From assembly GCF_036227605.1 (NCBI RefSeq), contig NZ_CP109487.1, positions 8,791,001-8,855,000 of the forward strand: a stretch of DNA of 64,000 nucleotides. The letters run 5' to 3'. The position numbers and the translations under genes were made by a program. Under the pieces are notes generated by a model that was not told the DNA's origin, ran no database searches, and saw only the letters and a program-made list of their open reading frames with translations. This DNA is from Streptomyces sp. NBC_01439 (GTDB lineage Bacteria; Actinomycetota; Actinomycetes; Streptomycetales; Streptomycetaceae). Positions 51,888-60,375 of this stretch are shown piece by piece. Every line of letters starts with the position of its first letter. The stretch's first letter is position 1.

Positions 51888-52781
51888 TCAGGCCCGGCCG
51901 GCCCTGTCCGGGCGCCTACGGCGCCACAGGCGCACGGCCAGGCCCGTGGCCGCGAGCAGGACCAGGCACGGCACCGCGGTGTCCTCGCCCACCACGCCCG
52001 CGAAGTAGCCGAGGACGGGGAACGGGGCGGCGGCCAGGGCGAACTGACCGGCCGTACGGATCCCCGACAGGGCGGGGCGACCCGCCAGGGCGAGGGCGGC
52101 GGTCACGGTCACGGCGAAGCGCCACATCGGCATCATGCCGATCCCGCCCGCGTCCAGCAGGGCGAGCAGCACCACGCACAGCGGGGCCCAGAGCAGCAGC
52201 GCCACCAGCCCCGTCGTGGTCCTGATCCGGCGGGGCGGGTGCAGGTCCGGCGGGCAGAGCAGCGGGAGCGCGGCGATCACCAGGGGCGGGGCCAGGAAGG
52301 CCAGATGCGCCAACGGCGTGTCCAGAACGCCCGGCAGGACGGCGATGGCGAAGCACACCGTGCTTCCCGCGACTCCGGCGAACACGGTCCGCGCGCCGGA
52401 GGCGAAGCGCCCGCCCAACGCCAGCACGGCGCCGATGAGGGTCAGTACGGAGAAGCCGCTCATCACGTATCCGAGCGGGGCCTCGAAGTCCGGGAGACCG
52501 GTGACGTACGCGAGGTTGAGCGTCGAGGCGAGCAGGAACGCGGCGTGCGCGCCCGTCGCGGCCAGCGCGAAGGGCGCCGCCGCCGCGAACAGGCGCCCGC
52601 CGCGCTGCGCCGAACCCACCCCCAGGCGGAGCCGCAGCGCGTGCGCCACGATGTCCCCGGCTTCCCGCAGCCGGGTGAGCGGCCCCGCGTCCTCGGTCGC
52701 CTGCCGGTAGGCCTCGGCTATCTCGTCACCGAAGGCGCGGCGGAAACCCGCGGGATACAGGCGCAGCAGACGGAGGTTCAC
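51888..52781 (-). CDS. Multi-pass membrane protein co-encoded with a PadR regulator
   Basis: 297 residues. The soluble N-terminal segment NLRLLRLYPAGFRRAFGDEIAEAYRQA resembles the 'permease prefix' (LLRLYP..fR..fGdE) found in actinomycete membrane proteins. Seven to eight hydrophobic helices follow from residue 65. The transported substrate, if any, is unknown. It starts at a GTG that overlaps the PadR stop (GTGA), so it is the second cistron of a two-gene operon and a likely target of PadR. It converges on the methyltransferase gene with ten bases between. Confidence 0.8.
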   Translation of the reverse strand: MNLRLLRLYPAGFRRAFGDEIAEAYRQATEDAGPLTRLREAGDIVAHALRLRLGVGSAQRGGRLFAAAAPFALAATGAHAAFLLASTLNLAYVTGLPDFEAPLGYVMSGFSVLTLIGAVLALGGRFASGARTVFAGVAGSTVCFAIAVLPGVLDTPLAHLAFLAPPLVIAALPLLCPPDLHPPRRIRTTTGLVALLLWAPLCVVLLALLDAGGIGMMPMWRFAVTVTAALALAGRPALSGIRTAGQFALAAAPFPVLGYFAGVVGEDTAVPCLVLLAATGLAVRLWRRRRPDRAGRA

Positions 52782-53116
52782 GCCGTGGCCGTCTCGCCGG
52801 AGACGCCCAGGCGGCGCGCCGCCTCGCGCGCGGTGGCGGCGATCCGCTGCGCCTCGGCGGCCAGGCTCTGCCGGCCCTCTGCGGTGAGGGTGTAGGTGCG
52901 GCGCAGCCGGCTGTCGACGATCTGCTCCTCGTGGACCTCGATCAGCCCCTGACCCAGCAGCCGCTCCAGGGCCCCGTACAGGGTGCCGGTCCGCATCTTG
53001 ACGCGGCCGCCCGAAATCAGCTCCACCTCGCGCGCGATCGCGTACCCGTGGCGGGGCTCGTCCGCCAGCGCGGTCAGGAGGAGGAGGGTCGGTTCCTGCA
53101 TCGCACGATCACTCAT
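52778..53116 (-). CDS. PadR-family transcriptional regulator
   Basis: 112 residues. PTLLLLTALADEPRHGYAIAREVELISGGRVKMRTGTLYGALERLLGQGLIEVHEEQIVDSRLRRTYTLTAEGRQSL is a complete PadR winged-helix domain (broken here: recognition region RTGTLYGALERL, wing SRLRRTYTLT). A short C-terminal helix is present, typical of the PadR-s2 subgroup. PadR repressors control small membrane-protein or exporter operons, usually including themselves. Start uncertain: ATG 53116, 53104 or 53134 are all in frame and none has a strong ribosome-binding site. Confidence 0.93.
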   Translation of the reverse strand: MSDRAMQEPTLLLLTALADEPRHGYAIAREVELISGGRVKMRTGTLYGALERLLGQGLIEVHEEQIVDSRLRRTYTLTAEGRQSLAAEAQRIAATAREAARRLGVSGETATA

Positions 53117-53216
53117 GTCCGCATGGTAGGTCATCCACCGGCATATGACGCCTGATGGGGCGCGCCCCGCCGTGGCTCGGCGGAGAGCGCCCGCAGGGCG
53201 GGGGCCGTGGTGACGG

Positions 53217-53879
53217 TCAGCCGCGGAAGGCCTCCGGGCGGGTGGGCGAGGCCTCGGCGAGGGCCTTGGTGACCGCGTCGACGCCTTCGCGCAGTCCGTA
53301 CACGGGCGTGTCGGGCTGCTGGCGCCAGGAGTCGTCGAGGCCGCCCGCGTCGACGCTGTCGAAGCCGAGTTCCTCGATCAAGGCGCGTACGGTCCTCTTC
53401 GCCGCGGCGTCGTCGCCCGCGACGGGCAGCGCCATCCGGTCCGCGGCTCCCGCCGGGCGGTGCCGGTCGAGGATGTCCTGGGCGTAGGTGCCGTTGAAGG
53501 CCTTGATGACGGGGTGTCCGAGCTGCCGTTCGGTCCAGCGGCTCTCGGTGAGACCCTCGTCCTCGACGCCGGGGATCCGGCCGTCGCGCTGCCGCGGGTA
53601 GTAGTTGCCGGTGTCGATGACCGCGAAGCCCTCGGCGGCCTCGTCGAAGAGGCCCGCCGGCAGGTCCGGCACCTTCTTGAAGGGGATCGTGACCACGACG
53701 ATCTCGGCACCGCGCGCCGCCTGCGCCACGGTGACGGGGGTGGCACCGGTCTCCTCGGCCAGTACGGTCAGGGTTTCGGGGCCGCGTGAGTTCGCCACGG
53801 AGACCTCGTGGCCAAGGGCCGTGAGCCGACGGGTGAGGTTGCCGCCGATGTTGCCCGCGCCGATGATGCCGATCTTCAT
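53217..53879 (-). CDS. NADPH-dependent F420 reductase-like NAD(P)-binding protein
   Basis: 220 residues. Rossmann N-terminus MKIGIIGAGNIGGNLTRRL followed by HEVSVANSRGPETL, in which the SRGP segment is that of F420H2:NADP oxidoreductase-like proteins preferring NADP. EIVVVTIPFKKVPDLPAGLF, VIDTGNYYPRQRDG and HPVIKAFNGTYAQDIL match the NADP_oxidoreductase/coenzyme F420-dependent family. Cofactor reduction of F420 is possible but unproven, because many homologues serve other roles. GGAGAG precedes ATG 53879. The flanking 53880-54234 carries only a 10-bp tandem repeat. Confidence 0.9.
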   Translation of the reverse strand: MKIGIIGAGNIGGNLTRRLTALGHEVSVANSRGPETLTVLAEETGATPVTVAQAARGAEIVVVTIPFKKVPDLPAGLFDEAAEGFAVIDTGNYYPRQRDGRIPGVEDEGLTESRWTERQLGHPVIKAFNGTYAQDILDRHRPAGAADRMALPVAGDDAAAKRTVRALIEELGFDSVDAGGLDDSWRQQPDTPVYGLREGVDAVTKALAEASPTRPEAFRG

Positions 53880-54030
53880 GAGCTCTCCAGTGCGTCCGGG
53901 ATCAGTGTCGCGTCCACACCAACCCCCGCCCCGACTGCGGCATTCCGCCCCGCGGCGAGCATCGCCCGGTCGAGGGACGCGATCGCGCCGCCGTACGAGG
54001 TCGATCGGCACGCGGGAGGGCCGCTGATCG

Positions 54031-54080
54031 GCCCGAGGCCGCCCGAGGCCGCCCGAGGCCGCCCGAGGTCGCCCGAGGCG
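54031..54080 (+). repeat. 10-bp tandem repeat (GCCCGAGGCC, five copies)
   Basis: Five consecutive 10-bp units, three perfect and two with one change, in the spacer between the F420-reductase-like gene and a lipoprotein gene. No other gene or site was seen in 53880-54234. Confidence 0.85.
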
Positions 54081-54234
54081 CGACCTTTCGGCCGTTCCCC
54101 GGATTCCGCGAACGGACCGGCGGTAGGGGAGCCGGCGCGGGCCGCCGCCCCGACCCCGTCTGCCTACGTGGTGTACGACGGGGACGGGGCCACCGTGGAC
54201 CGCCCGAGCGCGGGCCGCAGCCGGTTCCTGCGGC

Positions 54235-54945
54235 TCAGGAGATCGCGTACCACTGGCTGGCCCAGCCGGTGTTGATGGTGCTCGTGGACTGCTCGGCGAG
54301 GTTCACGGTGGGCGGGAGCGAGGTCTGACCGGTCAGCAGGGTGCTGTACCGGAGGTTCGGCGGCGTCAGACCCGCGTTGACCGAGATGCCGGCGCCCGTG
54401 GACTTCAGGGTGAGGCCGTTCGTCGCCCACGTGCCGTTGAGCAGCAGCGCGATGAAATAGGTACCGGGGGCGGCGGTGAACGGCTTGTCGAGGGCGAACG
54501 GCTTGGCGATCGCATCGGTCATCAGCTGGGGGGAGATGTCCGGGGTGGCCGCGACGAGGGCGCCCTTGGCGTCGTACACGCCGAGGTAGCAGTTGGCGAG
54601 CTGGGCGTTCGGGTCGATGCCGGCCAGGCCCAACCAGACGTTCGACCAGGTGATCTGCTCGCGCAGGACGATCCGTACCAGGGTGACCCGCCCCCCGACC
54701 CCGGCCGGCGACTGGGCGGTGACGTGCCCCGCGTCATTGGGGTCCCCGGTCCACGCCAGCAGGTTCTGGTCCTGCGGCCGCGGTCCCTCGAAGCCGGACC
54801 CGCCGCCGCTCTGCGCGGGCACGGTGGCCACGGGGCTCGACGCCGCGGGCCGGCCGTCGCCCGGCGCCGTACAGCCGGCGAGGACGAGCAGCGCTGCGAG
54901 CGCGGTCACGAGACCGGTCGTGGCGGTGGTGGTGCGGGTGCGCAT
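54235..54945 (-). CDS. Putative lipoprotein of unknown function
   Basis: 236 residues. The signal peptide ends in LVLAGC (lipobox, Cys at about residue 25). A Gly/Ser/Pro-rich spacer then leads to a beta-rich domain (from about 65) with NLLAWTGDPNDAGHVTAQSP, LVRIVLREQITWSNVWLGLAG, NCYLGVYDAKGALVAATPD and GTYFIALLLNGTW. This pattern resembles phage-tail- or spike-associated beta-sandwich proteins, but no family can be named. GGGGGGA precedes ATG 54945; an upstream in-frame ATG would add 14 residues before the signal. Confidence 0.72.
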   Translation of the reverse strand: MRTRTTTATTGLVTALAALLVLAGCTAPGDGRPAASSPVATVPAQSGGGSGFEGPRPQDQNLLAWTGDPNDAGHVTAQSPAGVGGRVTLVRIVLREQITWSNVWLGLAGIDPNAQLANCYLGVYDAKGALVAATPDISPQLMTDAIAKPFALDKPFTAAPGTYFIALLLNGTWATNGLTLKSTGAGISVNAGLTPPNLRYSTLLTGQTSLPPTVNLAEQSTSTINTGWASQWYAIS

Positions 54946-55259
54946 GGTCCCCCCATGAGGTGCGGATCTATCGACGGACATGATCACACGCCACCGGCGC
55001 GCGCCCGCCCGCGGCGGAGCCCCGAGGGTGCGGCCGGGCCGGGGGGTCGGCGAGGAGCCGCATGACCTGCGCCGGTCCCGCGGCGTCGTGGGCGGTGGGC
55101 GCCGCCCACGACGGGTCGTACGGTCTGTGACGTGCGCCGAACTCTACGCACGGGCGCGCGGCGCGGGTTCGCCGGGGGATCGCCAATGGTTCGCCGGGTC
55201 CGTATCGACCGAACAGCGGGGGAGTGCCCGGGTTCGTCCCCTGAGCCGACCCTGCGGGC

Positions 55260-55280
55260 TTCCTTAAGAGAACTTGAAGA
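55260..55280 (+). promoter_or_regulatory. Shared regulatory motif upstream of the CAP-domain gene
   Basis: TTCCTTAAGAGAACTTGAAG, 85 bases upstream of the CAP-domain start, matches 17 of 21 bases of a site at 57297-57317 in front of the redox operon. The TTAAG/TTGAAG spacing of about 10 bp suggests a direct-repeat binding site. The rest of 54988-55365 contains no gene. Confidence 0.45.
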
Positions 55281-55365
55281 ACCCCTCCAGTGTGCGGATT
55301 TGGCTGATCACGACCCTAGGCTCGGTCGTACCCCACCCCCTTTCCCTCTGTGAGGTGCTACAGGC

Positions 55366-56250
55366 ATGAGCAGCCGAACTCCCGCAACGCCGTCCCGCGT
55401 CGAGGCGCGGCGGAAGAAGGCGGTGCGCACGCGCATCGTCCTGTCCCTCACCGCGGCCGCCGCGGTGGTGGCGGTCGGCGTCGCCGTTGCCGATTCCGGC
55501 GGCGGTACGCAGGTGGACCAGCGGGCCGACGGCGCCACCGGATCGAAGACCGGGACGCCGACCCCCGCGGACACCGCGGGGACGGCGAGCCCGACCGCTC
55601 CGCTCCCCGAGGTCACCGCCGACGCCGCGGCCGCCACGGGCTCGCTGCAGCCCGAGACGCCGGCCGCCGAAGGGACGGAGTCCGCAGCTCCGGCGAAGCC
55701 CGCGGCGAAGGAGGACGGCCCGGCCAAGTCCGCCCCGGCCAGCAAGCCCCCGCGCACGTCAGGCGGGAGCAGCGGCGGATCCGGTACGTCCGGTGGGTCG
55801 GGCGGTTCCGGGGGCTCGTCCGGCGGATCTTCCGGCGGTTCGTCCGGCGGATCCGGCAGCTCCTCCAGCGACGCCGAATCCGCGGTCCTCGCCCTGGTCA
55901 ACAAGGAGCGGGCCACGGCCGGCTGCGGCCCCCTGACCATGAACGGCAAGCTGAGCGCCGCGGCGCGCGCGTACAGCGACACCATGGCCCGCAGCGGCGT
56001 CATGTCCCACACCGGACCCGACGGGTCCACCATGACCAGCCGAGTGGAGGCCGCCGGTTACGCGTGGTCCCGCCTCGGCGAGAACATAGCCCGCGGCCAG
56101 TCGGACGCCGACGCGGTCATGAAGGCCTGGATGAACAGCTCCGGCCACCGGGCCAACATCCTCAACTGCGCCTTCAAGGAGATCGGCATAGGCGTCCACA
56201 AGGGCGACGGCGGCCCGTGGTGGACGCAGGACTTCGGGACGTCGAAGTAG
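55366..56250 (+). CDS. Membrane-anchored CAP/SCP-domain protein
   Basis: 294 residues. A basic N-terminus and one membrane helix (about 24-42) give export with anchoring. A long low-complexity spacer (Ala/Pro/Thr then a Gly-Ser run SGGSGGSGGSSGGSSGG) follows. The C-terminal CAP domain (about 168-294) has ESAVLALVNKERATAGCGPL, LSAAARAYSDTMARSGVMSH, GENIARGQSDADAVMKAWMNSSGHRANILN and DGGPWWTQDFG. The cavity His and Glu of CAP proteins are present (MSHTGP, GENIA, SGHRAN). Function in bacteria is unsettled. A hairpin terminator follows. Confidence 0.92.
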   Translation: MSSRTPATPSRVEARRKKAVRTRIVLSLTAAAAVVAVGVAVADSGGGTQVDQRADGATGSKTGTPTPADTAGTASPTAPLPEVTADAAAATGSLQPETPAAEGTESAAPAKPAAKEDGPAKSAPASKPPRTSGGSSGGSGTSGGSGGSGGSSGGSSGGSSGGSGSSSSDAESAVLALVNKERATAGCGPLTMNGKLSAAARAYSDTMARSGVMSHTGPDGSTMTSRVEAAGYAWSRLGENIARGQSDADAVMKAWMNSSGHRANILNCAFKEIGIGVHKGDGGPWWTQDFGTSK

Positions 56251-56334
56251 GATCCTCCCCCCGGTTCCTCCCTCCTTGTTCCTCCCCCCCGGCCCCTGGC
56301 GCTGGTCACCCCCCACCGGCTGCCGGGCCGCACA

Positions 56335-56366
56335 CGTCCTCCGACCCGTACGCGGGTCGGAGGACG
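56335..56366 (+). terminator. Hairpin terminator after the CAP-domain gene
   Basis: CGTCCTCCGACCCG (56335-56348) pairs perfectly with its complement at 56353-56366 around a TACG loop. 56251-56487 contains no gene. Confidence 0.75.
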
Positions 56367-56487
56367 TCCGTGTTCGTGCCGGAGGACGTCCGCGTTCGTG
56401 CCCCTGGTGCCACGGGCGTCGGCGCTCCGACGTGCTGAGCGGGGGAGTCGGTGACGCGCGGCCCGGTCCGTCGGCCACTATGGGGCC

Positions 56488-57051
56488 GTGCCTCGATTTC
56501 CGCGCTACCTGTTCATATGGCTGTCGTGCACGGCCACCAGCGTGACGGCCGTGCTCGGCACCGTCCAGTTCGTGGTCGGCTCCACCCGCCATACGCCGCC
56601 GGTGGCCCGCTCCGCCCCCATGGTCTTCGACTCCCCGCCGGCGTGGCTGGCGCAGGAACCGTCGTCGGGCCCGCCGTCCCCGACCGCCTCCGCCTCCCCG
56701 AGCCCCTCGCCCACCGTGACGGAGGCTCCGACCCCCTCGGCCCCGCCCTCCCCGTCCGCGAAGCCCTCGGCTGCCGCCCGGACCCCCGCGCCCAAGCCCC
56801 GCGTCGACTGCGAGACCGGCGGACCCGGCCTGCACACCGTCCCCTCGCAGGGCGGCAAGGTCACGGTGCGGTACGGGAGCCGCGGCGTGTGTCTGATCTC
56901 CGCGGTCCCGAGCCGCGGCTTCAAGGCCACCACGTCACAGACCGAAGACGACACCCTGACGGTCACGTTCAGCGGTTCGGACCACCGGTCGGTCATCACC
57001 GCGACGATCGACCCGATGGCCAAGGCCAGCGTCCGCGAGACGTCGTTCTGA
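56488..57051 (+). CDS. Secreted or membrane-anchored hypothetical protein with Pro/Ser spacer
   Basis: 187 residues. An N-terminal hydrophobic helix (YLFIWLSCTATSVTAVLGTV) is followed by a Pro/Ser/Thr spacer (about 60-105). The C-terminal small beta-domain (about 108-187) has two Cys (VDCETGGPGL and RGVCLISAV), probably a disulfide, and GSDHRSVITATIDP. No family is recognised. GGGG precedes the GTG start. An 8-bp tandem repeat begins directly after its stop. Confidence 0.65.
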   Translation: MPRFPRYLFIWLSCTATSVTAVLGTVQFVVGSTRHTPPVARSAPMVFDSPPAWLAQEPSSGPPSPTASASPSPSPTVTEAPTPSAPPSPSAKPSAAARTPAPKPRVDCETGGPGLHTVPSQGGKVTVRYGSRGVCLISAVPSRGFKATTSQTEDDTLTVTFSGSDHRSVITATIDPMAKASVRETSF

Positions 57052-57052
57052 G

Positions 57053-57140
57053 GGCAGGTCGGCCAGTCGGCCAGTCGGCCAGTCGGCCAGTCGGCCAGTC
57101 GGCCAGTCGGCCAGTCGGCCACGCGGCCACGCGGCCAGTT
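57053..57140 (+). repeat. 8-bp tandem repeat array (GGCCAGTC units)
   Basis: Seven perfect units of GGCCAGTC (57061-57116), preceded by one degenerate unit and followed by GGCCACGC, GGCCACGC and GGCCAGTT, reach 57140. The array starts at the stop codon of the upstream gene. Unit length is not a multiple of three and it is non-coding. Likely variable in copy number between strains. Confidence 0.88.
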
Positions 57141-57296
57141 GGTCGTGCTTCCGGCTGATCGGGCGCCCGGCCGGCCCACTGTCGCGTGACCGCTTCGGCC
57201 GCTCCGCACCGCTCGGTCCCGCTTGACCCCTTTCGTAGGATTCGCCTCCCCGTATGCGCTCATCGGCGGGGGCCCGGTGAAGCGGAAGGTGATCTG

Positions 57297-57317
57297 TTCC
57301 TTAGGGGAACCTCAAGA
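57297..57317 (+). promoter_or_regulatory. Shared regulatory motif upstream of the thiol-redox operon
   Basis: TTCCTTAGGGGAACCTCAAG, 171 bases upstream of the first redox gene, is the second occurrence of the motif at 55260-55280. Possible binding site of the response regulator encoded at the end of this operon. 57141-57488 contains no other gene. Confidence 0.45.
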
Positions 57318-57488
57318 TCGCGCCCAGGCGGTCCGCAGGGCCCGCCGCGGTCCTATGCTCACGTCAGCCGAACGGCCTCCGGCGTCCGGGCACACCGCCC
57401 CGGCGAACCGCAGGACCGCCGGCTTCACCGAGTCGGGAGGCTTCTCGCCCTTCCCGTAGTTCTCAGCGCGCCTTGGGGTGTCTTCGCC

Positions 57489-58250
57489 ATGACTTCTCGC
57501 ATACTCCGACCCGTCCGTGCCGGCCACACCGCGCACCCCCGCTCCGCAGCGCCCCTGGGTGCCCGGCTGCCGCTCGTCGCCGCTGCCGTGGTCGCGGCGG
57601 GTCTGTGCGCCGCCTGCGGGCCGTCCTCCGAGAGCGTCGGCTCCGCCCCGCCCACCACGGCCGGTGCGTCCACCCAGGCCCTCGCCGCGGCCGCGCCGTC
57701 GGCCTCCGCGTCCACCGAGGCGTCCCCGAGCGCTTCGGCCCCGCCGTCGGCGTCCGCAACCGCGCAGGCCTCCTCCTCGCCGACCCCCTCCCGGACCCAG
57801 AGCGGTTCGGCCGCCCCCAAGCCGGCCCGTACGTCCGCCGCCCCCGCGCCGGCCCGGGTCCCCGGGCCCGGCTACGACAGCTCGGCCGACGCGCAGAAGC
57901 AGATCGACGCCGCACTGGCCGCGGCCAAGGCCGACGGGAGGACGGTGCTGCTCGACTTCGGGGCCAACTGGTGCGGCAACTGCAAGGCCGCCGACAAGGT
58001 GTTCGCCCAGCCGCAGACGGCGGCGATCCTCGGAGCCTCGTACCACCTGGTCAAGATCGACATCGGTGGCAACAGCTCCGCCAACTCCGCGCTCCTGCGC
58101 AAGTACAGCCCCTCGGGCGGCACCTACACGATGCCCGTGCTCGTCGTCGTCAACGCGTCCGGCAAGGTGCGCACCGACACCCACGCCACGGGCAACCCCT
58201 CCCTCACGGCGGAGGGGATCAACGCCTTCCTGCGCAAGTGGGCCTCGTGA
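57489..58250 (+). CDS. Thioredoxin-fold lipoprotein (DsbD-gamma/thioredoxin_7 type)
   Basis: 253 residues. The signal peptide carries a lipobox GLCAAC (Cys43). A long Ala/Ser/Pro spacer runs to about 125. The thioredoxin-like domain (about 130-253) has VLLDFGANWCGNCKAADKVF with redox motif C162-G-N-C165, then the cis-Pro loop GTYTMPVLVVV. It should reduce or receive electrons on the outer face of the membrane. First of four overlapping or tightly spaced redox genes; its stop overlaps the next start (GTGA). Partners are the TlpA and CcdA encoded directly downstream. Confidence 0.9.
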   Translation: MTSRILRPVRAGHTAHPRSAAPLGARLPLVAAAVVAAGLCAACGPSSESVGSAPPTTAGASTQALAAAAPSASASTEASPSASAPPSASATAQASSSPTPSRTQSGSAAPKPARTSAAPAPARVPGPGYDSSADAQKQIDAALAAAKADGRTVLLDFGANWCGNCKAADKVFAQPQTAAILGASYHLVKIDIGGNSSANSALLRKYSPSGGTYTMPVLVVVNASGKVRTDTHATGNPSLTAEGINAFLRKWAS

Positions 58251-58894
58251 GACCAGCGGGCCCGCGCCGGGTCCGGGTGCGCACCGCGGTCCTGGCCGGA
58301 TCCGCCCTAACGGCCGCCGTGGCCGGCTGTGTCTACGCCGCCGTTGGCACGGTCGCCGCCGACGGCAGCCGCGCGGAGGCGGCGGCCGGACCGGCGACCG
58401 CGATCAGGGCCGCAGTCGGAACCGCGGCCGACGCCAAGGTCATCGACCCCGCCGATCGACCCGCAGCGCCCGCGCTGACGGGCGACGACCTCGACGGGAA
58501 GCGGGTCACCCTCGACGGCCTCCGGGGACACGTCGTCGTGCTCAACGTTTGGGGGTCCTGGTGCGGTCCCTGCCGGGCGGAGGCCGACGACCTGGCGCGG
58601 ATCGACCGGCAGACCCGGGACCAAGGCGTCCGGTTCCTCGGGATCAACACCCGCGACCCGGAGCGTGCTGCGGCCCGGTCCTTCGTCAGCGCGCACGGCA
58701 TCGGCTTCCCCAGCCTCCACGACCCCACCGGCGAGCTCCTGCTCCGATTTCCCCCCGCCCTGCTCAACCCGCAGGCGATCCCCTCGACCCTCGTGCTCGA
58801 CCGCCGCGGACGCATCGCCGTCAGCATCGGCGGACCGGTCACTGGGGACGAACTCGGCCCGCTGCTCTCGCGCGTGATGGAGGAGGCGTCATGA
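58247..58894 (+). CDS. TlpA/ResA-like disulfide reductase lipoprotein
   Basis: 215 residues. The N-terminal membrane segment ends with lipobox AVAGC (Cys28). The redoxin domain shows VVVLNVWGSWCGPCRAEADDL (C106-G-P-C109), FLGINTRDPERAAARSF, GIGFPSLHDPTGE and cis-Pro in NPQAIPSTLVLD. TlpA/ResA proteins reduce apocytochrome or other extracytoplasmic thiols using electrons from CcdA. GTG start overlaps the upstream stop by four bases; its stop overlaps the ccdA start (ATGA). Confidence 0.92.
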   Translation: MRPAGPRRVRVRTAVLAGSALTAAVAGCVYAAVGTVAADGSRAEAAAGPATAIRAAVGTAADAKVIDPADRPAAPALTGDDLDGKRVTLDGLRGHVVVLNVWGSWCGPCRAEADDLARIDRQTRDQGVRFLGINTRDPERAAARSFVSAHGIGFPSLHDPTGELLLRFPPALLNPQAIPSTLVLDRRGRIAVSIGGPVTGDELGPLLSRVMEEAS

Positions 58895-59667
58895 CGACGC
58901 TCCCGGCGCTCGCCGCCGCCGACGCCCCCTCGCTCCTGCACGGGACCCTGGCCGTCGCCGCCCCGGTGGCCTTCCTCGCGGGACTCGTCTCCTTCCTCTC
59001 GCCGTGCGTGCTGCCGCTCGTACCGGGCTACCTCAGCTACGTGACCAGCCTGTCGGTCTCCGACCTGGCCGAAGCCCGCGGCGGGCGCCGCAGCCGGATG
59101 GCCGTCGGCGCGCTGCTCTTCGTCCTCGGCTTCACGGCGGTCCTCGTCTCCGGGGGCGCACTGTTCGGGTACTTCGGCCGCACCCTGCTGGCCCACCAGG
59201 AGGTGGTCACCCAGGTGCTCGGTGTCTTCACCGTGCTGATGGGGCTGTCCTTCATGGGATTCCTACCGGGTTTCACCCAGCGGGAGTTCCGCAGCCACCG
59301 GCGGCCCGCCCTCGGACTGGCCGGAGCCCCCCTGCTGGGCGCGGTGTTCGCGGTCGGCTGGACCCCCTGCATCGGCCCGACGCTGGCCGCCGTACAGGCA
59401 CTGGCCTGGAGCGAGGCCAGCGCGGCTCGCGGGGCGCTGCTGATGGCGGCGTACTGTCTCGGCCTGGGGCTGCCGTTCGTCCTGGCCGCGCTGGCCTTCC
59501 GCCGGGCCCTGGACGCCTTCGGCCTCGTCAAACGCCACTACCCGTGGGTCCTGCGGATCGGCGGCGGGATGCTCGTGCTCGTCGGCGTCCTGCTGGCCAC
59601 CGGGGTGTGGAACGACCTGGTGTACCGGCTGCAGTTGTGGAGCGCGGACTTCACCACCGCCGTGTGA
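58891..59667 (+). CDS. ccdA: CcdA-type thiol-disulfide electron transporter
   Basis: 258 residues with six membrane helices. The two redox Cys sit in FLSPCVLPLVPGYLSYV (helix 1) and VGWTPCIGPTLAAV (helix 4), the diagnostic pair of CcdA/DsbD-beta. It moves electrons from cytoplasmic thioredoxin to the extracytoplasmic TlpA and thioredoxin lipoproteins encoded beside it. No resB/resC cytochrome-assembly genes are present here, which argues for a role in general extracytoplasmic thiol reduction. Start ATG 58891 overlaps tlpA. Confidence 0.94.
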   Translation: MTTLPALAAADAPSLLHGTLAVAAPVAFLAGLVSFLSPCVLPLVPGYLSYVTSLSVSDLAEARGGRRSRMAVGALLFVLGFTAVLVSGGALFGYFGRTLLAHQEVVTQVLGVFTVLMGLSFMGFLPGFTQREFRSHRRPALGLAGAPLLGAVFAVGWTPCIGPTLAAVQALAWSEASAARGALLMAAYCLGLGLPFVLAALAFRRALDAFGLVKRHYPWVLRIGGGMLVLVGVLLATGVWNDLVYRLQLWSADFTTAV

Positions 59668-59759
59668 GCGACTCCCCGTACGGGCCCGCCCCGAAGACCC
59701 GAGAACCGATCCGTTTTTCCCGACTCCGTCTTCCCGACACAAGAGGCACAGAGACCCAG

Positions 59760-60341
59760 ATGAACGTCTTCCCCCGTACGAGGCGCACCCGGACGGCCCG
59801 GACCGTGGTCGTCGCCCTCCTCACCCTGGCCGCGCTCACGGCCTGCGGCGACCAGTCCGCCCAGGACGACGCGGCCGCCGGCGCAGCTCCGCCGCCCACC
59901 ACCAGCTTCACCGAGAACGGGGTCACCGTCACCCTCTCCGTGTCCGACTGGCACGCGTCGAAGGGCACGCTGACCGCCGTTTTCACCCCCGAGAAGAAGG
60001 GCTTCCACCTGTACAGCACCGAACTGCCGCCCACCGGCGTGGAAGGCGTGGGCCGGCCGACCGCCATGGACGTCACCGGAGTCCTCAAGGCCGAAGGGAA
60101 GCTGACGGCCGCCGCCGACGTACGGTCCATCAGCGTGCCCGGCGTCGATGCCCCGATGCCCGTCTACCCGGACGGCCCCGTCACCACCACCCTGCCCGTC
60201 CGCGCCGACGGCAACGGGGACGCGACCGTGCTGCTCGGATACGCGAGCTGCAGCGCGCAGGACGGCTGCACCATCCCGGTCGCCGACCACCCCGTACACC
60301 TGCGCCTCACCGACGGGGCTCCGACGTTCGCCGCCCACTAG
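59760..60341 (+). CDS. DsbD N-terminal-domain-like lipoprotein
   Basis: 193 residues. Signal peptide with lipobox ALTAC (about Cys27). The mature beta-domain has VTLSVSDWHASKGTLTAVFTPEKKGFHLYSTELPPTG split in family order, then VLLGYASCSAQDGCTIPV with two Cys flanking an acidic loop. This is the DsbD-alpha pattern that exchanges a disulfide with partner thioredoxins. It lies 92 bases after ccdA and completes a set (N-terminal, membrane and thioredoxin domains of DsbD as separate proteins). Confidence 0.82.
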   Translation: MNVFPRTRRTRTARTVVVALLTLAALTACGDQSAQDDAAAGAAPPPTTSFTENGVTVTLSVSDWHASKGTLTAVFTPEKKGFHLYSTELPPTGVEGVGRPTAMDVTGVLKAEGKLTAAADVRSISVPGVDAPMPVYPDGPVTTTLPVRADGNGDATVLLGYASCSAQDGCTIPVADHPVHLRLTDGAPTFAAH

Positions 60342-60375
60342 GAGCGCGCCCGGACCGAACCCCTAAGGTGTGCCC

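Noticed and set aside
54031..54080. Replication iterons
   Set aside because: Only five short GC-rich copies, no AT-rich segment and no replication protein nearby.
57053..57140. CRISPR-like array
   Set aside because: Direct 8-bp repeats without spacers and no cas genes in the window.
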